Below are positions 46,934 through 54,818 of a DNA stretch of 64,000 bases, one piece after another. The notes below the pieces were generated by a model, which did no database searches, was not told the DNA's origin, and was given only the letters and a program-made list of their open reading frames with translations. The number at the start of each line of letters is the position of its first letter. The stretch's first letter is position 1. The stretch covers positions 1 through 64,000 of the IMG/VR virus record IMGVR_UViG_3300043395_001642. The stretch is one strand, 5' to 3'. This DNA comes from a virus. The position numbers and the translations under genes are program-made.

Positions 46934-47115
46934 CTAGCTACATTCTTGAGGTTCAAGAAGACGAAAACGGAGATTGTTACATCACCCTTCCAGATGAAGT
47001 GATTGAAGATCTCGGCTGGCAAGAAGGCGATGTTCTCGATTGGGATGTCAAAGGAAATGGTATTGTTTTATCCAAGGTGAATGACGCATCCGGATATGAA
47101 GTTTTAGAAGATTAG
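46930..47115 (+). CDS. AbrB-like small protein (61 aa)
   Basis: EVQEDENGDCYITLPDEVIE then DLGWQEGDVLDWDVK and IVLSKV, the swapped-hairpin pattern of AbrB/SpoVT-type DNA-binding domains. Very similar small proteins occur in T4-like cyanophages, from memory. It may regulate transcription, though no partner is visible. Coupled to the coiled-coil gene (ATGA). Confidence 0.65.
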   Translation: MTSYILEVQEDENGDCYITLPDEVIEDLGWQEGDVLDWDVKGNGIVLSKVNDASGYEVLED

Positions 47116-47135
47116 AATAAAGAAAAAATAAGATC

Positions 47136-47462
47136 ATGTTTTATAGCGGCGAATCAAACGTTCCAGGAGCACCAGGTAATTTACTTGCTGGTGGCCCTAG
47201 TTTTGACATTAATCGTACCCCCGGCTCACTTGGTGGGCGTTCTGGCGAACAGTTGAAGCGCTTGTATGAAGGCGGGACGCAGCAAAACCAGCAGTTGAAT
47301 GAGGAACTCCGTCGTCGGGGTATCATGCCAGGTTCTGGTCCACAACTTCCGCTTGCATACAACCCCATGTTTGGCCCTGTTCCTATGGGTAATGCCGGCT
47401 TCTTTGCTGGACCGCAGATGGGACAAATGCCAGCCGGATTCCAAAATAAATTTGTTTCTTGA
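47136..47462 (+). CDS. Hypothetical virion-module protein (108 aa)
   Basis: Gly/Pro/Asn-rich and disordered-looking (MFYSGESNVPGAPGNLLAG) with one helix (EQLKRLYEGGTQQNQQLNEE). Its TGA shares one base with the next ATG. Confidence 0.6.
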   Translation: MFYSGESNVPGAPGNLLAGGPSFDINRTPGSLGGRSGEQLKRLYEGGTQQNQQLNEELRRRGIMPGSGPQLPLAYNPMFGPVPMGNAGFFAGPQMGQMPAGFQNKFVS

Positions 47463-47617
47463 TGAAAAAGAAAAAACTGGTAAAACTTGCCCTTAAAAAT
47501 CCAGGGTTATATACACCGGCTGAACTTGCTTATTTTCAATGCTGGTTGCGCTTACGAAAAGAGCGCAAGAAAGCTGCTAAGATGAATTTAAACAATAAGG
47601 AAGATATTAATGGCTGA
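47462..47617 (+). CDS. Small basic protein before the portal (51 aa)
   Basis: MKKKKLVKLALKNPGLYTP..., then AELAYFQCWLRLRKERKKAA. Highly basic helix. Cyanophage portal genes are often preceded by similar short proteins (from memory). Overlaps the portal start by eight bases. Confidence 0.6.
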   Translation: MKKKKLVKLALKNPGLYTPAELAYFQCWLRLRKERKKAAKMNLNNKEDING

Positions 47618-49907
47618 CGCCAAGGCACGGCTTCAAGAAATCATCAATTCCTATCTTGAAAAAGATAGTGACATTGTTGTTGACACCGGCGTTGTTGCGT
47701 CTCATGTTGCACAGATGAAATTATTTGGCATCCGCCAGGGTGTTGAATTTTTTCCCTCGCAAGATAACTTTGGCGGGCAGCGCAAAGATTTTATCGATCG
47801 CGTCCTCAAATACAACAAGATGGATACCCGCTTGGATTCCATCTGGGAATATTTTTTGTGCGATGGAAAAGGCCTGTTTTATATCCGCCCAACAGAGCAG
47901 AGTTATCGTCTGTATTATTTTCGTGAGCATGAATATCGATCTTATTACAATGTGGATGGCGAGCTGGATGAAGTTGTAATTATCTACAGCTACAAGGTGC
48001 GTCGGGGCAACGGCTTTGGTACCGATATTGCAACCAGCAATATTTCTGGTGGCAAATCAACCTGGAGCCCAGGAGCTAAAAGGTATATTCGTTTATCAAT
48101 TAAACAACGCGAAATTGAAGAAACGCACTCAGACTCAGAGTTGTCGTTTGAAATGCCAACGTATGCCTTGACGGGCACTACCAAAAATTTCAAGAACACC
48201 CTTGGGTTTATTCCTTGTGTTGAGATCTTTAATAATCCCAAAGGTTTCTCCACTGAAGGCGTCGGTGAGTTTGATGCCATGGCAAATCATATTTGTACTC
48301 ACGACGAATTGATGCGAACGATACGCAAAAACATTACATTCTTTGGTAACCCAACATTACTGTCTTCCAGGCCCAAGACAGATCTCATGGAAGCAGGAGA
48401 TACTGCAGTTGTACAGCGGCCATCGATTGCGGCAAACTCTGGCTTCACCAGTGCCGCACCTTTAAGTCGTTCTATGTTTAAGGCTGATCCAGTCAGCCGT
48501 GGCATGGATGGTGCAATTCGTGTGCCGCGTATCATTGCAAACCTGGAGCCAAACGATCGAGTTGGTTACATTGTTCCAGATGCAATTACTGGTGACCAGA
48601 ATGCATTTGCTCGTCAATATCGAGAAGAAATTCGCACGGCATTAGGCGGCGTGGATGAGCTGTCTATTTCTGCTGGTGTTACTGCAACTGAATACAAATC
48701 ATTATTTGGTCGTGTTGCCGCAACATCCAAAAAGAAAGCAAATGCAATCTATACACATGGCATTTGTCGTTGCCTTGAGTTAATTATTTATCAAGAAGAG
48801 CAGTTATTCAAGACAACACTTGCGGCGGCAGCAGGTATTGAAAAACCGGTTGATCTTGGACCTAATGCAACACCAGAAGAAGAGCAGGCATATAAAGAAG
48901 CAATGAAACAACATAATGACATCCTGAAAAGGATTATGCTTGCTCTTGTGGAGACCCAGGTGATTCCACCTGGAGTTATGGGTCTTATTCCGGATGGTGA
49001 CGTTACTGTCCTTTGGCGTTGGCTTGGTCCTGTTTATGAGGAATCTACACAGGACATCCTGAACAACTCCATTGTGGTGCGAAACCTTCAGGAATTAGGT
49101 GTTGATAGCATTGAAGCACTGAAATACCTCTTCCCGTCTAAGACGGATGAGGAACGGGCCGAGATGTTATCTGGGTTCCCGTTCAGGATGGTTAATGAGT
49201 TGCAGGGTGCATACGCTGCATTCTCAAAGCTAGTGGGGGGAATGATGCAGACTCCTCACCCGCAAGCACCGGATCTTCCGATGGCTGCGGATCCAAGATT
49301 GGATTTAACACCATATCTGTATCGAACATTAGAAGCTCTACAAAAGGAGATGAGTTATGCAGGACGCTACCGTCCAATCGATCCCACAGACGAGCCAAAC
49401 TCCGGCAGCGGTGGCTCCAAGCAGCTACGTGGTCCCAACACCCAGCTACCAGGCAGCTCCAGCTCAGACAGCACCGGTGGCTTATCAGGTGGGTACCAGT
49501 TACCCACAGGCGGTACCTCAGGCGGTCCCCAGCTACCAATCCGCCCCTACTCAGTACGCCCCCCAATCCCAACCGGAGGCTCCGAGCAGCAACCCATGGG
49601 AATCGGCGTTCAACAAGGTGGTGAACCTTCTGAGCGCACCAGTTCAATCCCCGTTCCAGAATCAATCGTCAACACCGACGATTCAGTACAGTCCGGCCAA
49701 CTACGGCCAGCAGTACAGCAGCCCAGCTACGCAACAATCGGCTCCGCAGACCTGGTCTCCCAGCCAGACATCCTCGCCCAACTCTTCCCCAACTTCCTCC
49801 AATCAGTACTTGGAGCAGGCGGCGCAAGCAGTAGTGCAAAACCTGAGCCCGGAAAGCCAGTACGTAATCAGCGCGTACGGTCTCGAGGCGCCCGCAATCC
49901 TAAATAA
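47610..49907 (+). CDS. Portal protein
   Basis: Forms the dodecameric ring at the capsid vertex through which DNA enters. 765 residues, located between terminase and capsid as usual. Portal-like core: FPSQDNFGGQRKDFIDRVLK, YLRTEQ-type contact YFREHEYRSYYNVDGELDEV near 105, RNITFFGNPTLLSS near 240 and ALGGVDELSISAGVTATEYK near 345. Residues 583-765 are Gly/Ser/Pro/Gln-rich, look disordered and are encoded in a stretch that also encodes the next gene in another frame. AAGGAAG precedes the ATG. T7-type rather than HK97-type in size, inferred. Confidence 0.8.
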   Translation: MADAKARLQEIINSYLEKDSDIVVDTGVVASHVAQMKLFGIRQGVEFFPSQDNFGGQRKDFIDRVLKYNKMDTRLDSIWEYFLCDGKGLFYIRPTEQSYRLYYFREHEYRSYYNVDGELDEVVIIYSYKVRRGNGFGTDIATSNISGGKSTWSPGAKRYIRLSIKQREIEETHSDSELSFEMPTYALTGTTKNFKNTLGFIPCVEIFNNPKGFSTEGVGEFDAMANHICTHDELMRTIRKNITFFGNPTLLSSRPKTDLMEAGDTAVVQRPSIAANSGFTSAAPLSRSMFKADPVSRGMDGAIRVPRIIANLEPNDRVGYIVPDAITGDQNAFARQYREEIRTALGGVDELSISAGVTATEYKSLFGRVAATSKKKANAIYTHGICRCLELIIYQEEQLFKTTLAAAAGIEKPVDLGPNATPEEEQAYKEAMKQHNDILKRIMLALVETQVIPPGVMGLIPDGDVTVLWRWLGPVYEESTQDILNNSIVVRNLQELGVDSIEALKYLFPSKTDEERAEMLSGFPFRMVNELQGAYAAFSKLVGGMMQTPHPQAPDLPMAADPRLDLTPYLYRTLEALQKEMSYAGRYRPIDPTDEPNSGSGGSKQLRGPNTQLPGSSSSDSTGGLSGGYQLPTGGTSGGPQLPIRPYSVRPPIPTGGSEQQPMGIGVQQGGEPSERTSSIPVPESIVNTDDSVQSGQLRPAVQQPSYATIGSADLVSQPDILAQLFPNFLQSVLGAGGASSSAKPEPGKPVRNQRVRSRGARNPK

Positions 49908-50331
49908 CTATGCCCTCCAGCTGGAAGGCATGCTGGATAGTGCAGTTGCTTGGGGCGGTCAAGCCAAAGAATTGATCGAGGGCTACGCCAATTTTGCTGT
50001 CAATGAGCATCAAGAGAATCTTGCTTATAACGAGATCCTCACCAATCCCGATGTGCTGAGTGACTACACCCTGAAGTTCTTTGGTCCAGAAGGTCCGTAC
50101 CCTGTGTATGAGAACGAAGGCGAACTGGAGACCCAAGGTTATCCGACTCAAGCGGTGAATCCTGCATTTAATCAGTTCCCGGCACCTCCTGCCGCAGCTG
50201 CTCCTCAGCAGCCAGAGAATTTCTGGGGCACCTTTAAGCAACAAATGGATATGGACCCCAGCCAAGCCTGGCGCATCCTGAACCAAGCTCAGCCTCAAGT
50301 TGTTGCAAACAAACTGTTTGTGATGGAGTGA
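49357..50331 (+). CDS. Scaffold-like protein overlapping the portal
   Basis: 324 residues. Position between portal and capsid and a Pro/Gln/Ser-rich N-terminus (about 1-140) followed by a helical, acidic C-terminal part suit a scaffolding protein that shapes the prohead. The first 551 bases overlap the portal tail in the +1 frame. After 49907 it is the only open frame and has normal protein composition (ILNNYALQLEGMLDSAVAW). AGGAG at 49347 and the ATG spacing support an internal start. No sequence family is recognised; the scaffold call is positional. Confidence 0.6.
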   Translation: MQDATVQSIPQTSQTPAAVAPSSYVVPTPSYQAAPAQTAPVAYQVGTSYPQAVPQAVPSYQSAPTQYAPQSQPEAPSSNPWESAFNKVVNLLSAPVQSPFQNQSSTPTIQYSPANYGQQYSSPATQQSAPQTWSPSQTSSPNSSPTSSNQYLEQAAQAVVQNLSPESQYVISAYGLEAPAILNNYALQLEGMLDSAVAWGGQAKELIEGYANFAVNEHQENLAYNEILTNPDVLSDYTLKFFGPEGPYPVYENEGELETQGYPTQAVNPAFNQFPAPPAAAAPQQPENFWGTFKQQMDMDPSQAWRILNQAQPQVVANKLFVME

Positions 50332-50335
50332 TGCC

Positions 50336-50911
50336 ATGCGTGGCGCTCTTAAATATGGCGTACCTATTGCCGCTGGCTTAGCCACGGGTGGGTACGCCCT
50401 TTCTCAAGGTGAAGATCCTGGTTCTGCAATTCTTGCTGGTGCTGCAGGTGGCCTAGGTGGTGCCGCAGGTTTACTTGGCGCAGGTAAACTCGCAGGTAAA
50501 TATGGCCAAGTTGTTCCAGGGCTAATCGAAAAAGGTTTGGACAAGTCTGTAGGTAAGTCCGGTCTTTCTACGCGTCAACGGATTAATCAAGCAATTGTTA
50601 ATAGTCCTGAATACATGCGTCGCGGTCAATCTGCGACTCTTTATTCTCCTGCCACTGCTGGCAACATTGCAAGAACAGGTTTACTTGCAGCACCAGCAAA
50701 TATTGCTGCAGCAGCAAAACCTGCCTTTGCAGCGGCTGCAGTACCAGCGTCCGCCGTTGCCGCTGGCCTTGGTGGCGTAGCCCTTGGCGCTATTCCTGGT
50801 GCTATGGGTATCCCAGGATTCCAGCAGAATGTTGCCCTTGATCCTGAATCTTACGGTTCTAGTAATTCTGAAGGTGCTCGCTATAAAGCACCTACCATGC
50901 AGTATGTGTAA
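50336..50911 (+). CDS. Gly/Ala-rich membrane-type virion protein (191 aa)
   Basis: MRGALKYGVPIAAGLATGG... with several hydrophobic Gly/Ala hairpins (residues 10-60 and 110-160, AAAAKPAFAAAAVPASAVAA). Between scaffold and capsid genes. The composition suggests an ejected internal protein. Confidence 0.6.
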   Translation: MRGALKYGVPIAAGLATGGYALSQGEDPGSAILAGAAGGLGGAAGLLGAGKLAGKYGQVVPGLIEKGLDKSVGKSGLSTRQRINQAIVNSPEYMRRGQSATLYSPATAGNIARTGLLAAPANIAAAAKPAFAAAAVPASAVAAGLGGVALGAIPGAMGIPGFQQNVALDPESYGSSNSEGARYKAPTMQYV

Positions 50912-51015
50912 TAAATAAATTACCGACTGCTAAAATTTGTGTTAGATAAGACATAATAATGTCTGAATCTTTCACCCGATAAAAACACTTCCGCGACACT
51001 GGAGGATAAACCAAA

Positions 51016-52179
51016 GTGTTCATTGATAACGATTTTCCAAAAATCTTGGGCGCCGAACTCTATCGGCCCCATCCTGCTTATATTGCTGAAATGGCTGTCG
51101 AGCCAGTGGTCGTGCATGACTTCACTCGTCAGCCCGGTCAAACCGTTCAGTTAGACCGCTATAAGTTCTGGGGTACCCCTGGTACGAAGGACAGCCGTGA
51201 GCGTATTGCTGATCAAACGATCGGTACCGCTAACAGCCGTAACATCACCAAGGAGAAAGTCCTGGTGGTGCTCAAGGAGTACACTGGTCCTGCCGACCCG
51301 GGTGATCCGACCCAGCCCAGCACTTTCAAGATTGCCCGCGAGACCCTGATCACAGCTCAGCGCCTGCTGCTGGATTCGGGCAACCTGAATATGTTCCACC
51401 AGTCCATCGGCAGCCTGACACTGCTGGATGACTACCGCCGGTGGCGCGACCGCGTGTTCATCGACGAACTCGCCAAAGCTGAAGCTAACGGTGCTGCTTC
51501 TACCAGCCAAGGTGGTTACTTCTTCCCTGGCGGCAAGATCAAAGATTCCTCTGGTCGTATTTCGTACACTGGTACTGAGTACACGGCCGACCTCCAGCAG
51601 TTCTCGGTGCGTACCGACCTGCTGAATGTTGTCAAGGATCTGCGTAAGCGCAACACTCCGACATTTGCTGATGGTCTGTATCGCTGCATCTGCGATCCTA
51701 CCTTCATGATGCATCTGCGTCGTGATCCAGACTTCCGTGAGATCGCTCGTTACGCTGGTAATCCTGGCCAAGGCATGTACATGGGCAACCCCATGATGCC
51801 TAACAACGCCAGCTTCTACATGGGTCCTCAAGCTGGTCAAGGTTATTTCCTGGCCGGTGAACCTGTTATGCCGACCGGTGTGCAGTTTGAAGGCGTTAAG
51901 TTCTTCGAGTCGACCAACTTCCCCACCAAAAACGTTAATACTTCGTTCGATGGTGGTTCGACCTATGCTTCCAAGGAAGTTGCTCAGGGCTTCTTCTTCG
52001 GTCCTCAGTCGGTTGGCGTTGGTATCGGCGGCCCGAACGCCCAGGTGCTCATCAACAACAACGATGACTTCAGCCGCTTCATCATTCTGATTTGGCAACT
52101 GTATGCTGGTTTCGAGATTCTGAACAAAGACTTTGTTACCACTGCTTACAGCTACGTTCAAGATGACGGTACCGTCTGA
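51016..52179 (+). CDS. Major capsid protein
   Basis: Forms the icosahedral shell. 387 residues, GTG start with GGAGG eleven bases before. N-terminal ELYRPHPAYIAEMAVEPVVV, an E-loop-like part with DRYKFWGTPGTK, helix LLDDYRRWRDRVFIDELAKA (spine helix position), and RFIILIWQLYAGFEILNKDF near the end agree with an HK97-like fold as seen in related marine phages, by pattern. Codons end in C/G more often than in neighbours, as for a very highly expressed gene. No maturation cleavage site is obvious. Confidence 0.85.
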   Translation: MFIDNDFPKILGAELYRPHPAYIAEMAVEPVVVHDFTRQPGQTVQLDRYKFWGTPGTKDSRERIADQTIGTANSRNITKEKVLVVLKEYTGPADPGDPTQPSTFKIARETLITAQRLLLDSGNLNMFHQSIGSLTLLDDYRRWRDRVFIDELAKAEANGAASTSQGGYFFPGGKIKDSSGRISYTGTEYTADLQQFSVRTDLLNVVKDLRKRNTPTFADGLYRCICDPTFMMHLRRDPDFREIARYAGNPGQGMYMGNPMMPNNASFYMGPQAGQGYFLAGEPVMPTGVQFEGVKFFESTNFPTKNVNTSFDGGSTYASKEVAQGFFFGPQSVGVGIGGPNAQVLINNNDDFSRFIILIWQLYAGFEILNKDFVTTAYSYVQDDGTV

Positions 52180-52213
52180 TAATTAGTTAACAAACAAACA
52201 TAGGAAAAGATAA

Positions 52214-53017
52214 ATGACCTATTTGTCCGCTAAAAAAATCTACCCAGGTAACTGGGCTGAGCCTCTGAACGGCTGGTATAAGAACATTGATACCGACGAC
52301 AGCGGCGCTATTGATGGCTCTAAAGGTGGCCCTACTTCGGTGCTGGCTATCCCTGGCTATCGCTACTTCCAGCAGCGTGGTTATGTCCCCGTGACAACCA
52401 CCTCTGGTGCTGGTGCAGTCGCTTCTGCTGATGTGATTGTTCCTTCGCCTTATCGTCAGGATGACACACGTCCTGATATCACGGGCATGGTGATCTCTGG
52501 CAGCAGCACTCTGCCTGCTTATGTGTATCGTGCCACCATCTCCGTTGCTTCTGGCTGGGGTGATGGCCGCGTTGCTTCTGGTGTTTATGCCGCTACCGGT
52601 AACGTTCTTTCGTTTGGCCGTAGTAACGCCGGCAGCCCTACCGCTGCTTCCGGTATTGGCGAAGCTGTGATTCAGGCCAACCTGACATCTACCACCTCTG
52701 GTACCCAGGCTGGCGAGATCCTGTTTGCTGCTGGTTCCGCTGGTTATAGTGCCAACCCCTTCCTGATTGCCAGCGGTGCTGCTGGCGTGACCGCCGGTAA
52801 CGTGTACTACGCTGCTACCGCGTCTACTACTCTGAAGGTGTTCGCCAAAGAGACTGCTAACTCCACCACAACTTCTGGTGGTTTCTACATCTCCAGCGGT
52901 GATGCAAGTGCCGGCCGTACTGGCTACCTCGTGGTTGAGTGCTGCTACATTCAGCCTGATGTTGCGCCTGGCTACGAAGACATTGATGGTTACCTCCTGG
53001 GCCGCACTGTCAGCTGA
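52214..53017 (+). CDS. Probable capsid decoration or minor capsid protein
   Basis: 267 residues directly after the capsid gene, with the same C/G-rich codon use. Ser/Thr/Gly/Ala-rich beta protein (TSGAGAVASADVIVPSPY, TSTTSGTQAGEILFAAG). RBS AGGAAAAG before the ATG. Probably abundant in the virion. Family unknown. Confidence 0.65.
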   Translation: MTYLSAKKIYPGNWAEPLNGWYKNIDTDDSGAIDGSKGGPTSVLAIPGYRYFQQRGYVPVTTTSGAGAVASADVIVPSPYRQDDTRPDITGMVISGSSTLPAYVYRATISVASGWGDGRVASGVYAATGNVLSFGRSNAGSPTAASGIGEAVIQANLTSTTSGTQAGEILFAAGSAGYSANPFLIASGAAGVTAGNVYYAATASTTLKVFAKETANSTTTSGGFYISSGDASAGRTGYLVVECCYIQPDVAPGYEDIDGYLLGRTVS

Positions 53018-53052
53018 GTGAGTTAAACTAGGACCAGACAATAACTGGTCCT

Positions 53053-53484
53053 ATGACAACTCTTTCGGCAGAAATGCTTTATCAGCATAAAAAAACAGGT
53101 GCACGTGTCAAGGTTGTAAGTGAATGGGATAATGGCGATTGGTACATGGTCGAAGATCAGGACGGTCGCCTTTTCACCGCTTACAAAACTGAGCTTGCAC
53201 CTGATGAAGATGCAACCAAAAAGGTTAAAACTCTTCAGGTGAAAGATAAAGCAGCGAAAGAAGAGCCACGCACTTTCCCGCCCGATCACCGTTTGAATAT
53301 CAATTCAGCTACCGCCCAGATGATCGCTGATCACATTAAGGGTATTGGATTGAAAACGGCACGAGAGATTAAAGATCTTCAGATGTCCTTATCGGGTGAA
53401 AGGTTTAATAATCTTGAGCAACTCAAGCAAATCAAGCGGGTTGATTGGGACGCTGTACTGGCTGCAGACCTCATCCGTGTATAA
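53053..53484 (+). CDS. Helix-hairpin-helix protein (143 aa)
   Basis: N-terminal small barrel (MLYQHKKTGARVKVVSEWD), a linker, then a ComEA-like HhH domain: LNINSATAQMIADHIKGIG, LKTAREIKDL, then FNNLEQLKQIKRV. HhH domains bind DNA without sequence choice. After the capsid genes it may be a head-completion or neck protein that touches DNA, or a packaged DNA-binding protein. Confidence 0.65.
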   Translation: MTTLSAEMLYQHKKTGARVKVVSEWDNGDWYMVEDQDGRLFTAYKTELAPDEDATKKVKTLQVKDKAAKEEPRTFPPDHRLNINSATAQMIADHIKGIGLKTAREIKDLQMSLSGERFNNLEQLKQIKRVDWDAVLAADLIRV

Positions 53485-53509
53485 TTACTTTTATAGGAAA
53501 AAGGCACAG

Positions 53510-53533
53510 CCCCTGGGAAACCAGGGGTTTTTT
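53510..53533 (+). terminator. Rho-independent terminator
   Basis: CCCCTGG-GAAA-CCAGGGG then TTTTTTC on the plus strand. It closes the capsid gene block and separates it from the tail genes. Confidence 0.85.
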
Positions 53534-53561
53534 CGTTTTACAATGAAAAATAAAACATATA

Positions 53562-54317
53562 ATGTCTTACGTTCCAATTCGATCTGGATACACTGGACCC
53601 AGCGCGAAAATTGGTGGTTCAACCGATTATCACATCGATTTAAAATTACTTGAATCATTGCCGATTGGCGAGCGCGTAAAAGCATTAGATACACTTGCAA
53701 AGCAATACAGATCAATTGGACGTGAGATTGAATTCTCTAATCCTGCTGTATCCGGTAGGCGCTGGAATCCTGAGTCTGATTTAAGTGATCGAGTACAGTT
53801 ATTGAATCAAGCGGCTGCTGCTCATGGACATAGCCAGCATCCTGGTTGGCAATCGCTCGACTTTTATGTACCTTTTAAGGGCAAATCTCGTTTTGATCCT
53901 GGCGCAGTAGAAGATGCTTCTATTTTTATTCCAGGTGTAGCAGGAGGAAAAGTTAAACGTAGCTCTGGTGGTGGGTATGGCTACTTTTCTGAATCACTTA
54001 ATCCACAAGGGCAAGTAATCTTTAGAGTTGGACATGGCAACATTGATCGGCCTGAGCAGGAAGCAGAGCTTGCGATTCCCGGAGCACCTCAGTTACCTGG
54101 TCCTCAAGTTGTTCAAGGTCAAACACAACAACAACCTGAAGCACAGATAAGCGATAAAGAATTCCTCGAAAAATACATTAAAGAAAACCTTGAGAGTCAA
54201 TTAATGAGTGGGATGCTATCCGAAATGTTCCAACGCAAACGGAAAGATCCCTTTGCTGAGTTTCAGGAAATGATGCAGGCTTATGGTGTACCAGGTATTT
54301 CTAATCCCCTGCTTTAA
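53562..54317 (+). CDS. Possible M23-like domain protein (251 aa)
   Basis: Residues about 88-165 have HSQHPGWQSLDFYVPFKG and ASIFIPGVAGGKVK, GGGYGYFSESL and FRVGHGNI. This follows the order of M23 peptidases (HxG-D, V-…-G-V, GYG, HxH), but the final HxH is GHG, so if related, a zinc ligand is lost or moved. The C-terminal part is helical with MLSEMFQRKRKDPFAEFQEM. A cell-wall role or a non-catalytic structural role are possible. Confidence 0.45.
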   Translation: MSYVPIRSGYTGPSAKIGGSTDYHIDLKLLESLPIGERVKALDTLAKQYRSIGREIEFSNPAVSGRRWNPESDLSDRVQLLNQAAAAHGHSQHPGWQSLDFYVPFKGKSRFDPGAVEDASIFIPGVAGGKVKRSSGGGYGYFSESLNPQGQVIFRVGHGNIDRPEQEAELAIPGAPQLPGPQVVQGQTQQQPEAQISDKEFLEKYIKENLESQLMSGMLSEMFQRKRKDPFAEFQEMMQAYGVPGISNPLL

Positions 54318-54356
54318 TTCAGTTCATCTATAATTAAAAACATACGGAAATAAACT

Positions 54357-54818
54357 GTGCAGCTGTCAGATTTTGACAAAAGTAGAGTCCGGTATCACCT
54401 GGGCTACTTCACGGTATCCGTGCCAGCGGGCGATTACGCGCGTTTAGAGGAAGCACTTAACACTGTTCCTGATTCGTATTTTTACGACAAAATTGTTATT
54501 CAATTAGGTCGTTGTGATACGGCAGAAAAGAAAACTGAGGTTGCTACTTCTCCTTCCACGCGTCTTGAAAGCATTGCTGGCGACGTTGATCGTACGATTC
54601 GCTCCAGTAATGCACGAGAAGCATTAAAGGTTTGGGACGAAATCTACCTGTACGAAACCAATCGTCTTGCTGGAATCCTTTACGTGCCTAACTACAAAGA
54701 TCCAATGCAAGCACGGTATCGTTACGAACGATCTGGTGCAGAGTTTATTCAGGCATTACCAGGACCTGCAGATACTGCAATTGGTTCACGCATCTATTTA
54801 CATGAGGTTTGGCGCTAA
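54357..54818 (+). CDS. Probable head-tail adaptor (153 aa)
   Basis: GTG start. LSDFDKSRVRYHLGYF at the N-terminus, RLESIAGDVDRTIRSSNARE helical pair and RYRYERSGAEFIQALPGPAD. Similar proteins are found after capsid genes in uncultured marine phages (from memory), and the position fits an adaptor or connector. Its TAA shares a base with the next ATG. Confidence 0.5.
   Translation: MQLSDFDKSRVRYHLGYFTVSVPAGDYARLEEALNTVPDSYFYDKIVIQLGRCDTAEKKTEVATSPSTRLESIAGDVDRTIRSSNAREALKVWDEIYLYETNRLAGILYVPNYKDPMQARYRYERSGAEFIQALPGPADTAIGSRIYLHEVWR

Noticed and set aside
48299-49665. Minus-strand frames in the portal gene
   Set aside because: No ribosome site, Arg/Ser/Leu-rich shadow composition; the +1 frame on the plus strand is the only convincing second frame.
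51151-52161. 336-residue open frame antisense to the capsid gene
   Set aside because: Strong codon bias of the capsid gene creates long antisense openings; Val/Thr/Arg-rich composition, no ribosome site.
52187-53041. 284-residue open frame antisense to the decoration-type gene
   Set aside because: Same codon-bias effect; Ser/Arg/Gly shadow composition.
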